Assembly (NCBI RefSeq): GCF_000017805.1
Contig: NC_009767.1
Location: 3,162,001 to 3,226,000 of the forward strand
Direction: 5' to 3'
Source of the DNA: Roseiflexus castenholzii DSM 13941
Lineage (GTDB): Bacteria > Chloroflexota > Chloroflexia > Chloroflexales > Roseiflexaceae
Length of the DNA: 64,000 nt
Of the stretch, positions 9,128 to 18,652 are shown piece after piece. The stretch's first letter is position 1. Each line of letters opens with the position of its first letter. The position numbers were made by a program, and so were the translations under genes. The notes under the pieces are model-generated. The model saw only the letters and a program-made list of their open reading frames with translations, ran no database searches and was not told the origin of the DNA.

Positions 9128-9314
9128 AGATGTTGATAGAGTGAGAACCTCGTTCAGGGCGTGCACGCTTACCCTTATTTTTACCGTTTCAACTGACAAA
9201 GTGGTACGGCTACGCGGCTGGAACGTCGCCGAAGACGCCCACACCTGTATGGCGCAGAGAAGAAGCGGCAAGGATTGTGTGTTCGAGCATCACGCTGCGG
9301 AAGGCAAGCCACAG
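9128..9314. other. short gap between hybrid kinase and RecQ fusion genes
   Basis: This 187-base gap separates two minus-strand genes and should hold the promoter of the recQ-dprA pair. An AT-rich stretch lies around 9176-9205, but no convincing -35/-10 pair was found. No gene or repeat is seen. Confidence 0.4.
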
Positions 9315-11213
9315 TCACTTCTTCAGCGCCGCATCCAGGCAGGCTTTGAGTTCTGCGGTATCGAACGGTTTGTACAGGAACCCACTCGGTTGGAGTTGCC
9401 CGAAGCGCGCCGCCAGTTCTTCACCGGCGTACCCGCTCATGAAGACAATCGGCGCATCAGGGCGGATGGCGCGCATTATCTGAAGCGCCTGCGCTCCATC
9501 CATTACCGGCATCGACACATCCAGCAACACACAGGCAATCGAGTCGGCATGGGCATTGAATAAGGCAACGCCATCCTCTCCGTCGGACGCCTGAAGGGTC
9601 TCGAACCCTAAACGCTCGACCATGCGCGCCGCCATCGAGCGTACCGACCGTTCATCATCGATCACCAGCACGATGCCCTGCGATTGACGAACTTCCGGTT
9701 GCGCGGCTTCGAGGCGGGGGAGGGATGGTGAAGACGATGGCGTTTCTGGAATTAGCGTCTCGACCGGGATGAAAACCCGAAACACACTCCCCTGTCTGGG
9801 AGCGCTCTCGACCTGAATCGCACCGCTGTGACTGCGCACAATGCCCAGCGTCGCCGCGAGGCCCAGCCCGCGCCTGCCCGGTTTCGTTGTGAAAAATGGA
9901 TCGAACATGCGTTCCATCGTTTGCCGGTCGATGCCGCATCCGGTATCGCGCACGTCGATAATGGCGTAGCGTCCTTCTCGCATCTCTGTGCCAATGGCGG
10001 AGGAGGGGAGATTTGCTGCATCAAATGTGCGCTCGGCAGTGGTAATCACAATCTGCCCCGGCTGATCACCGATGGACTCGGCTGCGTTATTGACCAGTGC
10101 TACGATAATCTGACGCAACTGCACCCGCTCAAAGCAGACCTTCAACGACTCCTGTTCGCACTGATAGTCGATGGAGATAGCCGAGGGGATCACAGCGCGC
10201 AGGAGCGGGGTCATAGCATTGAGATCCGCGTTCACATCAATGGTTTCGCGCATTACCTGCCCGCGCCCGGTATACGCAAGCATCTGCCGGGTCAGTTCAG
10301 TCGCGCGTTGAACGTCCGACTCAACCTGCTCCAGACATGGGCGCGCCGGTGAATGGGGCGGGGTGTCGAGCAACGCTAGATTCGTGTTTCCCAGGATGCT
10401 CGCCAGCAGATTGTTAAAGTTGTGCGCGACGCCTCCTGCGAGTATCCCCAGGCTTTCGAGTCGTTGAACTTCGAGCATCTGACGCTCCAGCGCCAGGCGC
10501 TGCGCTTCCGCTTCGCGCTGCGCCGTCAGATCGAAGAAAATGACCAGAACCTCGTGTGGTTCTCCGGCGGCGTTGTGCAACAATGTTCCCCTGACCAGCA
10601 TAGGAATAACCCGACCATCTTTTGCGACATAGCGTTTTTCAATCGCCGCCTCTCCATCGGGCGATGCCAGCAGTGCGGGGTGCAAACGAAGGTTCTGGTC
10701 GTCTGAATACGCAAAACGACTCATCATCTGCTGGTTGAGTTCATCGCGTTTGTACCCCAGCGCATCGCAGAGGCGCTGATTGAACCACTTCAAGCGACCC
10801 TGGACATCGGTCACTGCCATTGGCGCGGGGGCGCGCTCGAAGGTGCAGCGGAATCGCTCTTCGCTCTCCCGCAAGGCGCGCGCCATAGCGCGCTGACGAT
10901 CCATCAACCGATAGATGCTTTCACAGAAAAGCACCGCAGCCAGGGCGGCTGCCAGTGCCGTCATTGCCGACTCGTTGAGATTCGGAACGACCAACGGCAA
11001 TGTGATCGCCGTCACTGCCACGCCAATACCGACCAGAATCAGATACATCCGCCAGAGAGCCAGCGCAGCGCTCATGATGATGGGCCATATCAGCAGGTAG
11101 AGGAGATATTCGGAACCGCGTATCACAATCGTCAGCCCGCTGAGCAGAAGCGCCAGCCCACTATAAGAGGCAATGAACACTCCTGGACGATTCACGATAA
11201 GGTTTTGCACCAT
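9315..11213 (-). CDS. membrane PAS hybrid histidine kinase with C-terminal receiver
   Basis: A 632-residue hybrid sensor kinase. About four hydrophobic segments occupy residues 1-90. A PAS domain follows (ESEERFRCTFERAPAPMAV), then a HisKA-type H box, LAGGVAHNFNNLLASILGN. The GHKL ATPase domain shows DTGCGID and GRRGLGLA, and a CheY-like receiver at the C-terminus has VLVIDDE and the phospho-acceptor Asp in VLLDVSMPVMDG. The NFNNLL form of the H box is typical of NtrB-like hybrid kinases. ATG 11213 is preferred (GAAGG 10 bases upstream); the frame is open up to 11282. No dedicated output regulator is next to it; the adjacent diguanylate cyclase gene is a possible but unproven partner. Confidence 0.9.
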   Translation of the reverse strand: MVQNLIVNRPGVFIASYSGLALLLSGLTIVIRGSEYLLYLLIWPIIMSAALALWRMYLILVGIGVAVTAITLPLVVPNLNESAMTALAAALAAVLFCESIYRLMDRQRAMARALRESEERFRCTFERAPAPMAVTDVQGRLKWFNQRLCDALGYKRDELNQQMMSRFAYSDDQNLRLHPALLASPDGEAAIEKRYVAKDGRVIPMLVRGTLLHNAAGEPHEVLVIFFDLTAQREAEAQRLALERQMLEVQRLESLGILAGGVAHNFNNLLASILGNTNLALLDTPPHSPARPCLEQVESDVQRATELTRQMLAYTGRGQVMRETIDVNADLNAMTPLLRAVIPSAISIDYQCEQESLKVCFERVQLRQIIVALVNNAAESIGDQPGQIVITTAERTFDAANLPSSAIGTEMREGRYAIIDVRDTGCGIDRQTMERMFDPFFTTKPGRRGLGLAATLGIVRSHSGAIQVESAPRQGSVFRVFIPVETLIPETPSSSPSLPRLEAAQPEVRQSQGIVLVIDDERSVRSMAARMVERLGFETLQASDGEDGVALFNAHADSIACVLLDVSMPVMDGAQALQIMRAIRPDAPIVFMSGYAGEELAARFGQLQPSGFLYKPFDTAELKACLDAALKK

Positions 11214-11334
11214 GCGTATACTGCCTTCGTGAGCAATGGCACAGTGATGGTTATCGTCGCAACACGATCTGCTCCATGCCATCGGCAGAATTATTTACGG
11301 ATATTTTACTCCTGTTGTCGCTCGAGCGGTAGCG

Positions 11335-13605
11335 TTACGCCGTCTTCTCCGGGGACGTATTCGTGGAGGAAACAACCGTTATGCGGCGATCACACGCTTC
11401 TGGCGGAGCGAGAAGGCACACGCCATTGGCGGCGCATGCGTCGCACCAGATCACGAGGCGATCTTTGCCCTGCTGCTTGGCGCGCAGCAGCGCCCGATCG
11501 GCGGAACCAATGAGCGTTTCGACATCCGGCGCGTTGATGCGTTGACTCACTGCCGCGCCAAAACTGGCAGTGATGTGGATCGCGCCGCGTTCGGTTGCAA
11601 TCGCTTCCAGCAGACGCGACCGCAAGCGTTCAACGACCCGGATAACGCCGCTGCAATCGGTTTCGGGCAGCAACACAATGATTTCTTCGCCGCCATAGCG
11701 CGCAAGCAGATCGATCGAGCGCAGCTCACGACGAAAAGTGTTGCTGACTGCCTGCAACACCTGATCGCCGATGGGATGACCGTAATGATCATTGATCTGT
11801 TTGAAGTTATCGAGGTCGGCGATCAGAATTGCCAGTGTGTGGCGATGACGCCGCGCACGCTCGAACTCACGCGCTGCTGCGCTGAAGAAGTAGCGCCGGT
11901 TGTAGATGCCCATCAAAGGATCGGTGATTGCCAGATGCTGCACTTCGGCAAACAATCGCGCATTCTTGATGGCAATCGTCGCTTGCTGCGCGAACATGCT
12001 GAGCAGGCGAATATCATCATTGGTAAACACGCGCGCAAGACTGACATCACCCACGCTCAATGTTCCAATCAATTCGTCACCCGCCAGCAGCGGCGCCGCC
12101 AGCACATTCGATGATGGCATCGAACGAAACACCGGCGACTGTCCCTCCCAGTGTTCGTAGTTGTACACCACCAGCGGCTGGCGCGTTAGCGCCACTTTGC
12201 CGATCAAACCTTCGCCGAGAGCCAGGCGCTTGTTTGCGTAATTGTGATCCATGCCGGTGCTGTAGTGGATGCGCAAATTGCGTTGCTCTGGATCATACAG
12301 GGCAATCATGCCGTGTGTTGCGCGCAATAGCGCAATCATCCGTGTGACGATGGTTTGCAACACTGCGTCGAGGTCCAGGTTGCCAATCATATCGGTCATG
12401 ATGTCGTAGAGCGCGTCGAGTTGCTGCACGCGCCGCCATAGTTGTTCATAGAGTCGAGCGCGCTCGATGGCAACATTAATGTGCCCGGTCAGCTCGGTTA
12501 TCAGACGCAGGTCGTCTTCGGTCAGCACGACGCCATCAACGCTCTCGATATTGAGTGCGCCGATGACGCGCTCCTGATCGCACAGCGGGACGCAGATTTC
12601 GGACGTGATATTATCCATCACACCGATGAAATTGGGGTCACTGCGCACATCGGTGATCAACGTCGGTCGTCCGCTGAGGATTGTGCGGCTAATCACGCCC
12701 TTATCGAGCGGAATACGATTAATGGGCGAAGGATAGCCCACCTGATGCTGGAGGATCAAGTTGTCGCCATCACGGAGATAGATGCAAACCAGCGTATACC
12801 CGAAGGTTGCATTGATCGATTCGACAACGACGCGAAACAGCGCCGGAAGATCGATTTCGCGCGCGATGGCTTCGCGCACCTGACCGATCAGGTGCAATTC
12901 CTGCGCCTGACGCCTCGTAATGGCATAGAGACGCCGCAGTTGTTGCTCGTTCTCGCGCAGTTCGGCTTCGATCCGGCGTCGTTCCGCCAGTTCGTTCTGC
13001 ACGATGGTGTAGAGACGCGCATTGCCAATCGCAATCGCTGCCAGATCGGCAAAACGCAGCAGCATATCCACAAGCGCGTCGGCAACCGGACGATCCGACT
13101 CGAAGTACGAGATGCCCAATACTCCGATGACGGTCGATCCCGACCGAAGTGGCACGGCAACGATGGTTCCTATGCTCGAAGAGTCCAGAAAGGGAACGCG
13201 CCCTTCCCAGGTGCGGTAATCCCGGACGATCATTGGTTTGCCGGTTTGCCAGACTCTGCCGCCGATGCCGTCACCGATATCGATCGGTTCACGACAATGT
13301 TCGGCATACCAGCCGACTCCGATCTTCATCTCCATCTGCGTTCCATCAGGCGATAGGAGATCGATGTACCCGTCGCTTGTGCCTGCCAGCCGCGTCGCGT
13401 GCAGCACGATTGCCTCAAGAACGTCATTCAGATCGAGATGCCTCATGATTGTCAATGCCGTCTCATGAAGCGCCGTGAAGCAATCGGGAGCAGCGGAAAA
13501 GAGAGGGGAACGACTTTCGTCCTGTGCGTGCTGCAAGGCGCGTTCGAGATCGCTGATGCGAGCCTTGAGCGCCTCATTCTCTGCACGGAGCGATTCAATA
13601 TCCAT
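11335..13605 (-). CDS. three-GAF diguanylate cyclase
   Basis: A 756-residue cytoplasmic signalling protein that should make cyclic di-GMP. A short N-terminal coiled coil is followed by GAF domains at about 59-200, 245-385 and 410-550. The GGDEF domain at about 559-725 has the active-site variant GGEEI (638-642). An RxxD inhibitory site (RSID, 629-632) lies five residues upstream, so product inhibition is expected. The tail after the GGDEF domain has four closely spaced cysteines (CDACAANGVC, then C further on). ATG 13605 is chosen at the start of the coiled coil; 13650 is an alternative. It is transcribed in the same direction as the kinase gene. Confidence 0.9.
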   Translation of the reverse strand: MDIESLRAENEALKARISDLERALQHAQDESRSPLFSAAPDCFTALHETALTIMRHLDLNDVLEAIVLHATRLAGTSDGYIDLLSPDGTQMEMKIGVGWYAEHCREPIDIGDGIGGRVWQTGKPMIVRDYRTWEGRVPFLDSSSIGTIVAVPLRSGSTVIGVLGISYFESDRPVADALVDMLLRFADLAAIAIGNARLYTIVQNELAERRRIEAELRENEQQLRRLYAITRRQAQELHLIGQVREAIAREIDLPALFRVVVESINATFGYTLVCIYLRDGDNLILQHQVGYPSPINRIPLDKGVISRTILSGRPTLITDVRSDPNFIGVMDNITSEICVPLCDQERVIGALNIESVDGVVLTEDDLRLITELTGHINVAIERARLYEQLWRRVQQLDALYDIMTDMIGNLDLDAVLQTIVTRMIALLRATHGMIALYDPEQRNLRIHYSTGMDHNYANKRLALGEGLIGKVALTRQPLVVYNYEHWEGQSPVFRSMPSSNVLAAPLLAGDELIGTLSVGDVSLARVFTNDDIRLLSMFAQQATIAIKNARLFAEVQHLAITDPLMGIYNRRYFFSAAAREFERARRHRHTLAILIADLDNFKQINDHYGHPIGDQVLQAVSNTFRRELRSIDLLARYGGEEIIVLLPETDCSGVIRVVERLRSRLLEAIATERGAIHITASFGAAVSQRINAPDVETLIGSADRALLRAKQQGKDRLVIWCDACAANGVCLLAPPEACDRRITVVSSTNTSPEKTA

Positions 13606-13790
13606 GGTTGGACTCGCGACGTCATGGTCCGGTGTTGGGAATGCCCGCAATGCTTCGCCAAAAACTCATCAATGTACTTGATACTTATGATGCATTGTAG
13701 CAAAAGATTATCACGAATTTATTACCACACGCTTCCTGAGAATGAAGGTTCATTACATTTCGTTCATCGTTCTGGACCTGACCATGGCTA

Positions 13791-13799
13791 TGGTATACT
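13791..13799 (+). promoter_or_regulatory. extended -10 promoter of the glycan cluster
   Basis: TGGTATACT forms an extended -10 element 35 bases before the ATG at 13834. The -35 position has no good match. The site lies in the 228-base gap between divergent genes. Confidence 0.5.
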
Positions 13800-13833
13800 G
13801 CCGCAGTGCGACGTTGGGACTGTAAACGGAGTA

Positions 13834-16170
13834 ATGCGCGTGTTGGCTTCGACTCAATCCTCGCGGCAATGGCTTTTCAAGTCGGCATCGATGTTGAGCA
13901 ATCTGGCATATGCCGCTGTTGTCGGACTACTGGGAGCGCTGGCTGCTTTCTCTCCGGCGCCAGGTGTGCGGAATGTCGCCGTTGATGAATCAGTGGTCTT
14001 CGACAATTTTTGGGGCGTTGAGCGGAACGACACCGCAGTCTGGCGCTGGAGTAAAGATCAGAGCACCATCCACTTCACTGCATATCGAGAGTATAGCGGC
14101 GTCCTTCTCTCGATGCTGCTCACAGCGCCGCAATACCCTGGCGCGCCAGAGATTGCCATCACATTCGCAACCGATACTGCTCTCCCCTTCACGCTTGGCA
14201 TCGCACCACAGTGGCGCGTGTATCATATCTTGCTTGCACCCAACGGGTGGAGCTGGATGCACCCCGGATTACAATTGAGGGGTGTGGCACCGTATAGCGG
14301 CACCCCTGACAGACGAGCATTAGGTGTGGCAGTCGGCGGAGTGCGAATACGACCGGCAGGTGAGCGTTTGTTGTTGCCTGCGGCATTGCGTTGTGCCACG
14401 ATTGTGGTGATTGCTCTGCTGACGCGTGTGTGGCTGCGTCTCTGGGCGCCCTTTTGGGTGTCGCAAGTTGCTTCCCTCAGCATTGCCCTTCTTCCTGTTG
14501 CAGGCTGGCGCCTGGCGCCAGGAATGATGCCCGTGCAACCGCCAGGTGTCTGGGAACTGACCTTAACCGTCGGCGCCGGTTTCGCTGCATTGTGGCTTGT
14601 CAAATCCTACATCATTGGCGATCACGTCGCCGAGTATCGGAAACGCGCGTTTGACTGGCTTTTTGGTTCGTTGGGTTGCCTGCTGATCCTGTCCAGCCTG
14701 TTTTCGCTTCGGTGGCGTCTCGGGTTTGATGCTGCCAATATGATCTATTCGGGGTGGTTGATCGAACATCACGGACTAGTACCGTATCTCAATATTGTTG
14801 TACAGAACATGCCTGGCACCTATTTGTTCAGCGCCGCAATTGTCCGATTGTTCGGGTTCGGCGATCTGGGATTGCGATTTGCTGATCAGATGCTGTTGCT
14901 CGCTCTTCTGGCAAGCGTGGTCGTGGCTCTTCGCCCATTTGGGGCGCGTGTCGGATGGGCAGCAGCGATCACGTTCGGACTTTGCTATCTGCACAATGGC
15001 TCATATATGGCGCTTCAGCGCGAGTTCGTTCTCCTGGTCCCCATCGGTCTGGCGCTGGTTATTGTCCGCATCCGGCATCCTGTCATATCGAAGCGCTTCT
15101 TCCTTGCGCTTACCGTTGTTGGCGTGTTGTTTGGTCTGGCTGCAACAGTCAAACCGCATGCCATTATCGGCTTACCCATTGTTGCCGGGTGGTATGTCTG
15201 GATGCACTTTTCGCCGGATGTGCAGGCCAACAACCGTCTCATGGTTGTTCTCAAAGCAAGCACCGCCGTCATCGTCGGCGCATTATTGCCACTTGTGGCA
15301 GTCGCCGGTTATCTCTGGCAAGCGGGTGCCTGGTCCTATTTTCTGGATATTGCCATTAATTATTGGCCCCTTTACAACCGCCTCGATCGGGTTCATCAGA
15401 CGATCGACGCTATCAACTACCCGCTGTATGTATGGAACAACTGGCGGGAATTGGGCGGGCATCACATCTGGCTTATCACGGCACTTATCGGCGCTGCGTC
15501 CTTCCGCGACCGAACGCTTGATCGTGACCAGCGGATGTTTGTACAGATGCTGATCGCACTGGCAATTGTGTACAGCATCTATCCGATACCTGCCGGCAAG
15601 TTCTGGTCATACCACTGGCTGCCTATGCTGTTCTTCCTCGTTTTGCTGATGGCGCTCTCTTTCCGTCTTCTTGAACAGCCAGGACGCCCTCATCTGTTCG
15701 CTCTCCTGATCGTCGGCACTGTCATCGTCGCTGCGGCCCGCCCTGCTCCAGAACTTCATCTTTTTGGAGGTCCACCGACCAATCGCAAGTTCCAGCGCAC
15801 CGACCGGATCGCCGCATTTTTGCGTGAACGGATCAGACCGGGGGACCCGGTGCAGACTCTCGATTGGACTGGCGGTGCAAACTATGCTGCGCTGATTGCT
15901 CAGACTGTACCTGCCACGTCCTTTGTGGAAGATTTTTATTTTTACCACCATATTTCTCATCCAACGACTCAACGCCTTCGGCAGCGATTCCTTGATGAGT
16001 TTGACAGGAACCCCCCAAGATTCGTCATACAGATCACTGCCGAGGACAAGCCCTGGGTCAGCGGACTCGATACGACCAGAGCGTTCCCGGAACTCGATCA
16101 GCGTCTCGCAACGGCATATCAACCGGTCCTGTTTGGCGACGGGTTCATTATCTATGAACGGCGTACCTGA
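13834..16170 (+). CDS. polytopic membrane glycosyltransferase-like protein
   Basis: A 778-residue membrane protein. An N-terminal membrane segment (about 20-45) precedes an extracytoplasmic beta-rich domain of about 130 residues. A second hydrophobic stretch follows, then roughly ten membrane helices with the pattern of GT-C fold enzymes (ArnT/PMT-like), and a soluble C-terminal domain. An acidic loop motif after the second hydrophobic block (IYSGWLIEHHG) would match the usual position of the GT-C catalytic Asp/Glu, but the residue itself is not certain. It probably transfers a lipid-linked sugar outside the membrane. The gene heads a cluster with two GT4 genes. ATG 13834 has a poorly spaced ribosome site, so GTG 13840 or ATG 13891 are possible. 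It resembles the truncated protein at 45974-47605. Confidence 0.7.
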   Translation: MRVLASTQSSRQWLFKSASMLSNLAYAAVVGLLGALAAFSPAPGVRNVAVDESVVFDNFWGVERNDTAVWRWSKDQSTIHFTAYREYSGVLLSMLLTAPQYPGAPEIAITFATDTALPFTLGIAPQWRVYHILLAPNGWSWMHPGLQLRGVAPYSGTPDRRALGVAVGGVRIRPAGERLLLPAALRCATIVVIALLTRVWLRLWAPFWVSQVASLSIALLPVAGWRLAPGMMPVQPPGVWELTLTVGAGFAALWLVKSYIIGDHVAEYRKRAFDWLFGSLGCLLILSSLFSLRWRLGFDAANMIYSGWLIEHHGLVPYLNIVVQNMPGTYLFSAAIVRLFGFGDLGLRFADQMLLLALLASVVVALRPFGARVGWAAAITFGLCYLHNGSYMALQREFVLLVPIGLALVIVRIRHPVISKRFFLALTVVGVLFGLAATVKPHAIIGLPIVAGWYVWMHFSPDVQANNRLMVVLKASTAVIVGALLPLVAVAGYLWQAGAWSYFLDIAINYWPLYNRLDRVHQTIDAINYPLYVWNNWRELGGHHIWLITALIGAASFRDRTLDRDQRMFVQMLIALAIVYSIYPIPAGKFWSYHWLPMLFFLVLLMALSFRLLEQPGRPHLFALLIVGTVIVAAARPAPELHLFGGPPTNRKFQRTDRIAAFLRERIRPGDPVQTLDWTGGANYAALIAQTVPATSFVEDFYFYHHISHPTTQRLRQRFLDEFDRNPPRFVIQITAEDKPWVSGLDTTRAFPELDQRLATAYQPVLFGDGFIIYERRT

Positions 16171-16176
16171 TCACCT

Positions 16177-17436
16177 ATGACGATTCTCTACTTCATACCA
16201 CGTTACGATCCGGCACTGATGGGCAATCGCATTCACGCCGAGGTAATCGATGCCTGGCGTGACCATGGGATCGATGCCGAGGTGATCACGCTCGCCGCAG
16301 GCATTGCTCGCCTGAGCAGCGAGGTCCAGGAAGGCATCGTCGTTCATCGGCTGCCGGTCAGTTCCGCTATGGCGCTGAAGGGTCTCAACCGCGCGCTGGC
16401 GTTTCCAACCGGATACCCCTATCTGGCGGGCGCACTTGTCCACTACCGGCGCTTCATTGCAACGCGCCGCTACGATCTCGTGCATGTCGAGACGGCATTT
16501 CCGCTTGGTCTGGTCGCTGCACTGACACTGCGCTCGATCCATCCGCCGCTCGCCGTGACGCTGCCCGGCGCCGACATTATGAGCGTGCCGGAGTTCGATT
16601 ATGGGTACGCCCGATTTCTTGCGGTGCGTGTGCTGCTTCCTTTTGTGTTTCGACGCAGCGCTACGCTGCGCGCCGATTCGCCGCAGATCCGCTCGCTGGC
16701 AGTGCGATTGGGCGCGCCACCCGCGAAAGTGGTCGCTATTCCCTACAATATTACTGCTGACAGTTATCCCCCTGCTGGCGTCGAGATCGAAACACTTCGC
16801 CGGCAGAGCAGAAACGACATCTGCGCACGCTACAACCTCGATCCCTCCCGTCCAATTATTGTCAGCCTGAACCGCCTGCATCCGTTCAAGGGGATTGAAT
16901 ATCTGGTGGAGTCCGTTCCTCATATCCGCGCTGGCGGCATCGATCCACAGGTGCTGATTGTGGGTCCGAATCGCAGCACGCAACGGTTTGGCGACTATGG
17001 CGCATACCTGCGTCGTCGTGCAGAGGATCTGGGAGTCGCATCGGCGGTGATCTTCACCGGCGGTATTCCGCACGATCAGGCGATGGCGCATCTGGCTGCC
17101 GCCGATGTTGTTGTTGTCCCGTCGGTCTCCGAGTCGTTCAGCCGGGTAGTGGTCGAGGCGGCGGCGGTCGGCACGCCGCCGATTGTCACATCGACAACCG
17201 GCGTCAGTGAGTACGTCGCTGCGTCCGAATGCGGGATCGTTGTGCCGCCACGCAGCGGGGAAGCGATCGGCGCGGCATTGGTGCGCCTGCTGCGCGATCG
17301 ATCGCTGTGGGAAACGTATGCGCGTCGGGGACCCACAATGGCGGCGGCGTTCAATTCGCGCACGATCGCCGAACAACTGTTGTGCCTCTATGCGCCATTC
17401 CTGTCGGGCAAAGGAGAGACGGCGCCTGCCGGCTAA
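16177..17436 (+). CDS. GT4 family glycosyltransferase
   Basis: A 419-residue retaining glycosyltransferase with GT-B fold. The N-terminal domain starts with MTILYFIPRYDPALMGNR. The C-terminal nucleotide-sugar domain has SLNRLHPFKGIEYLVES, and the conserved motif is ESFSRVVVEAAAVGTPPIV, in which the first Glu corresponds to the E of the EX7E signature and the second Glu is in VVVEA. It begins 6 bases after the membrane protein's stop and is followed 4 bases later by another GT4 gene, so the three are an operon. It probably builds a surface polysaccharide; donor and acceptor sugars are unknown. Confidence 0.9.
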   Translation: MTILYFIPRYDPALMGNRIHAEVIDAWRDHGIDAEVITLAAGIARLSSEVQEGIVVHRLPVSSAMALKGLNRALAFPTGYPYLAGALVHYRRFIATRRYDLVHVETAFPLGLVAALTLRSIHPPLAVTLPGADIMSVPEFDYGYARFLAVRVLLPFVFRRSATLRADSPQIRSLAVRLGAPPAKVVAIPYNITADSYPPAGVEIETLRRQSRNDICARYNLDPSRPIIVSLNRLHPFKGIEYLVESVPHIRAGGIDPQVLIVGPNRSTQRFGDYGAYLRRRAEDLGVASAVIFTGGIPHDQAMAHLAAADVVVVPSVSESFSRVVVEAAAVGTPPIVTSTTGVSEYVAASECGIVVPPRSGEAIGAALVRLLRDRSLWETYARRGPTMAAAFNSRTIAEQLLCLYAPFLSGKGETAPAG

Positions 17437-17440
17437 TGCC

Positions 17441-18652
17441 ATGCGCATCTGTTATGTCGCCTACCCCAACAGTCTGCGGCTGCGTTCTGCCAATGCAGTG
17501 CAGACCCACGCCACCCTGCGGGCGCTGAAGACGCTGGCGCCGGATACGCTCGCAATCGTACCGCGAGTCGAAACCGGTCCCAGCGCATTCGACGGGCTGG
17601 CGCTCCACCTGCCGCGGATTGGAATCGGGCGCCTGTCGCGGCTCTATCGCTCGACTCTCTGGTACTACGCCGAGCGCAGCGCCTACGCCTGGCTCGTGCT
17701 GGCGACGCTGCTCTGGCTGCGCCTGGCGCGTCGCCGGTGTTTTGATGTCATTTATGTGCGTGAAGTCATCTGCGCGTTGTGGTTGTCGCTACTTGCGCCA
17801 CGTCTGACCGGCGCGCGCGTGGTGTACGAGGTGCACGACCTGGAGAGCCGCAACCCGTCGCGCGCGAAAGAGCGTTGGGTGCAGCCGCTGCTCCACCTGA
17901 TCGACCGCCTGACGTTGATGCGACCGGCGGCATTGACCTCACTCACCGGTGCGTTCCGTGATCTGCTGGCATGGCTTGGGGTGCGCAGTCGGTGCGAGGT
18001 TGCCGTCTTGCCCGATGCCTATGATGAAACGATCTACACGCCGCAGGATCGCGATGCTGCTCGACGCGCACTCGGGCTGCCGGATGAACCGATCATCGTC
18101 TATGCCGGGTTGACCTTCGCCTATCGCGGGGTTGATCTGCTGCTCGATGCCCTGGCGGATGTTCCCGGCGCGCGATTGATCCTGGTCGGCGGGCGCGACC
18201 GGGAGCGCGCCGCGCTTATCGCGCAGGCGCAGCGTTCCGGCATCGGCGAACGGGTGATGTTTGCGGGGGTGCAGCCGCAGGATCGGATACCGCTCTACCT
18301 GGCAGCCGCCGATGTACTGGTCATTCCCGATACCGTCACCGATGTGACGGCTTCACCGCTGAAGTTGTTCGAGTACATGGCAATGGAACGCGCCGTCGTG
18401 TGCCCCGACCTCCTGGCGCTGCGTGAGATCACCGGCGGTGATGGCGCACTCCATTTCCCTCGCGGTGATCGCGCGGCGCTGGCAGTCGCACTGCGCATGT
18501 TGCTCGATGATCCTGCAAAACGGCAGGCGCTGGCGAAATGCGGGCGAGAACGAGTAGCGCCGTACACCTACACGCAACGCGCCGCGCGCCTTCTCGCTGT
18601 ATGCGAACGAGTGGCGCAGCAACGCAACGGGGTGTGCGTTGCGGATGTGTGA
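17441..18652 (+). CDS. GT4 family glycosyltransferase
   Basis: A 403-residue glycosyltransferase with GT-B fold. The N-terminal half contains VVYEVHDLESRNP, typical of the acceptor domain. The C-terminal half has PIIVYAGLTFAYRGVDLLLDAL and the EX7E region TASPLKLFEYMAMERAVVC. The start at ATG 17441 is 4 bases after the previous stop. The gene ends in front of a perfect 15-bp-arm palindrome (18674-18704), which is a good candidate terminator for the cluster. Specific sugar unknown. Confidence 0.9.
   Translation: MRICYVAYPNSLRLRSANAVQTHATLRALKTLAPDTLAIVPRVETGPSAFDGLALHLPRIGIGRLSRLYRSTLWYYAERSAYAWLVLATLLWLRLARRRCFDVIYVREVICALWLSLLAPRLTGARVVYEVHDLESRNPSRAKERWVQPLLHLIDRLTLMRPAALTSLTGAFRDLLAWLGVRSRCEVAVLPDAYDETIYTPQDRDAARRALGLPDEPIIVYAGLTFAYRGVDLLLDALADVPGARLILVGGRDRERAALIAQAQRSGIGERVMFAGVQPQDRIPLYLAAADVLVIPDTVTDVTASPLKLFEYMAMERAVVCPDLLALREITGGDGALHFPRGDRAALAVALRMLLDDPAKRQALAKCGRERVAPYTYTQRAARLLAVCERVAQQRNGVCVADV

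Noticed and set aside
16171..17448. 425-codon minus-strand ORF opposite a GT4 gene
   Set aside because: Shadow of a clear GT4 enzyme; no motif, and it spans almost exactly the same bases.
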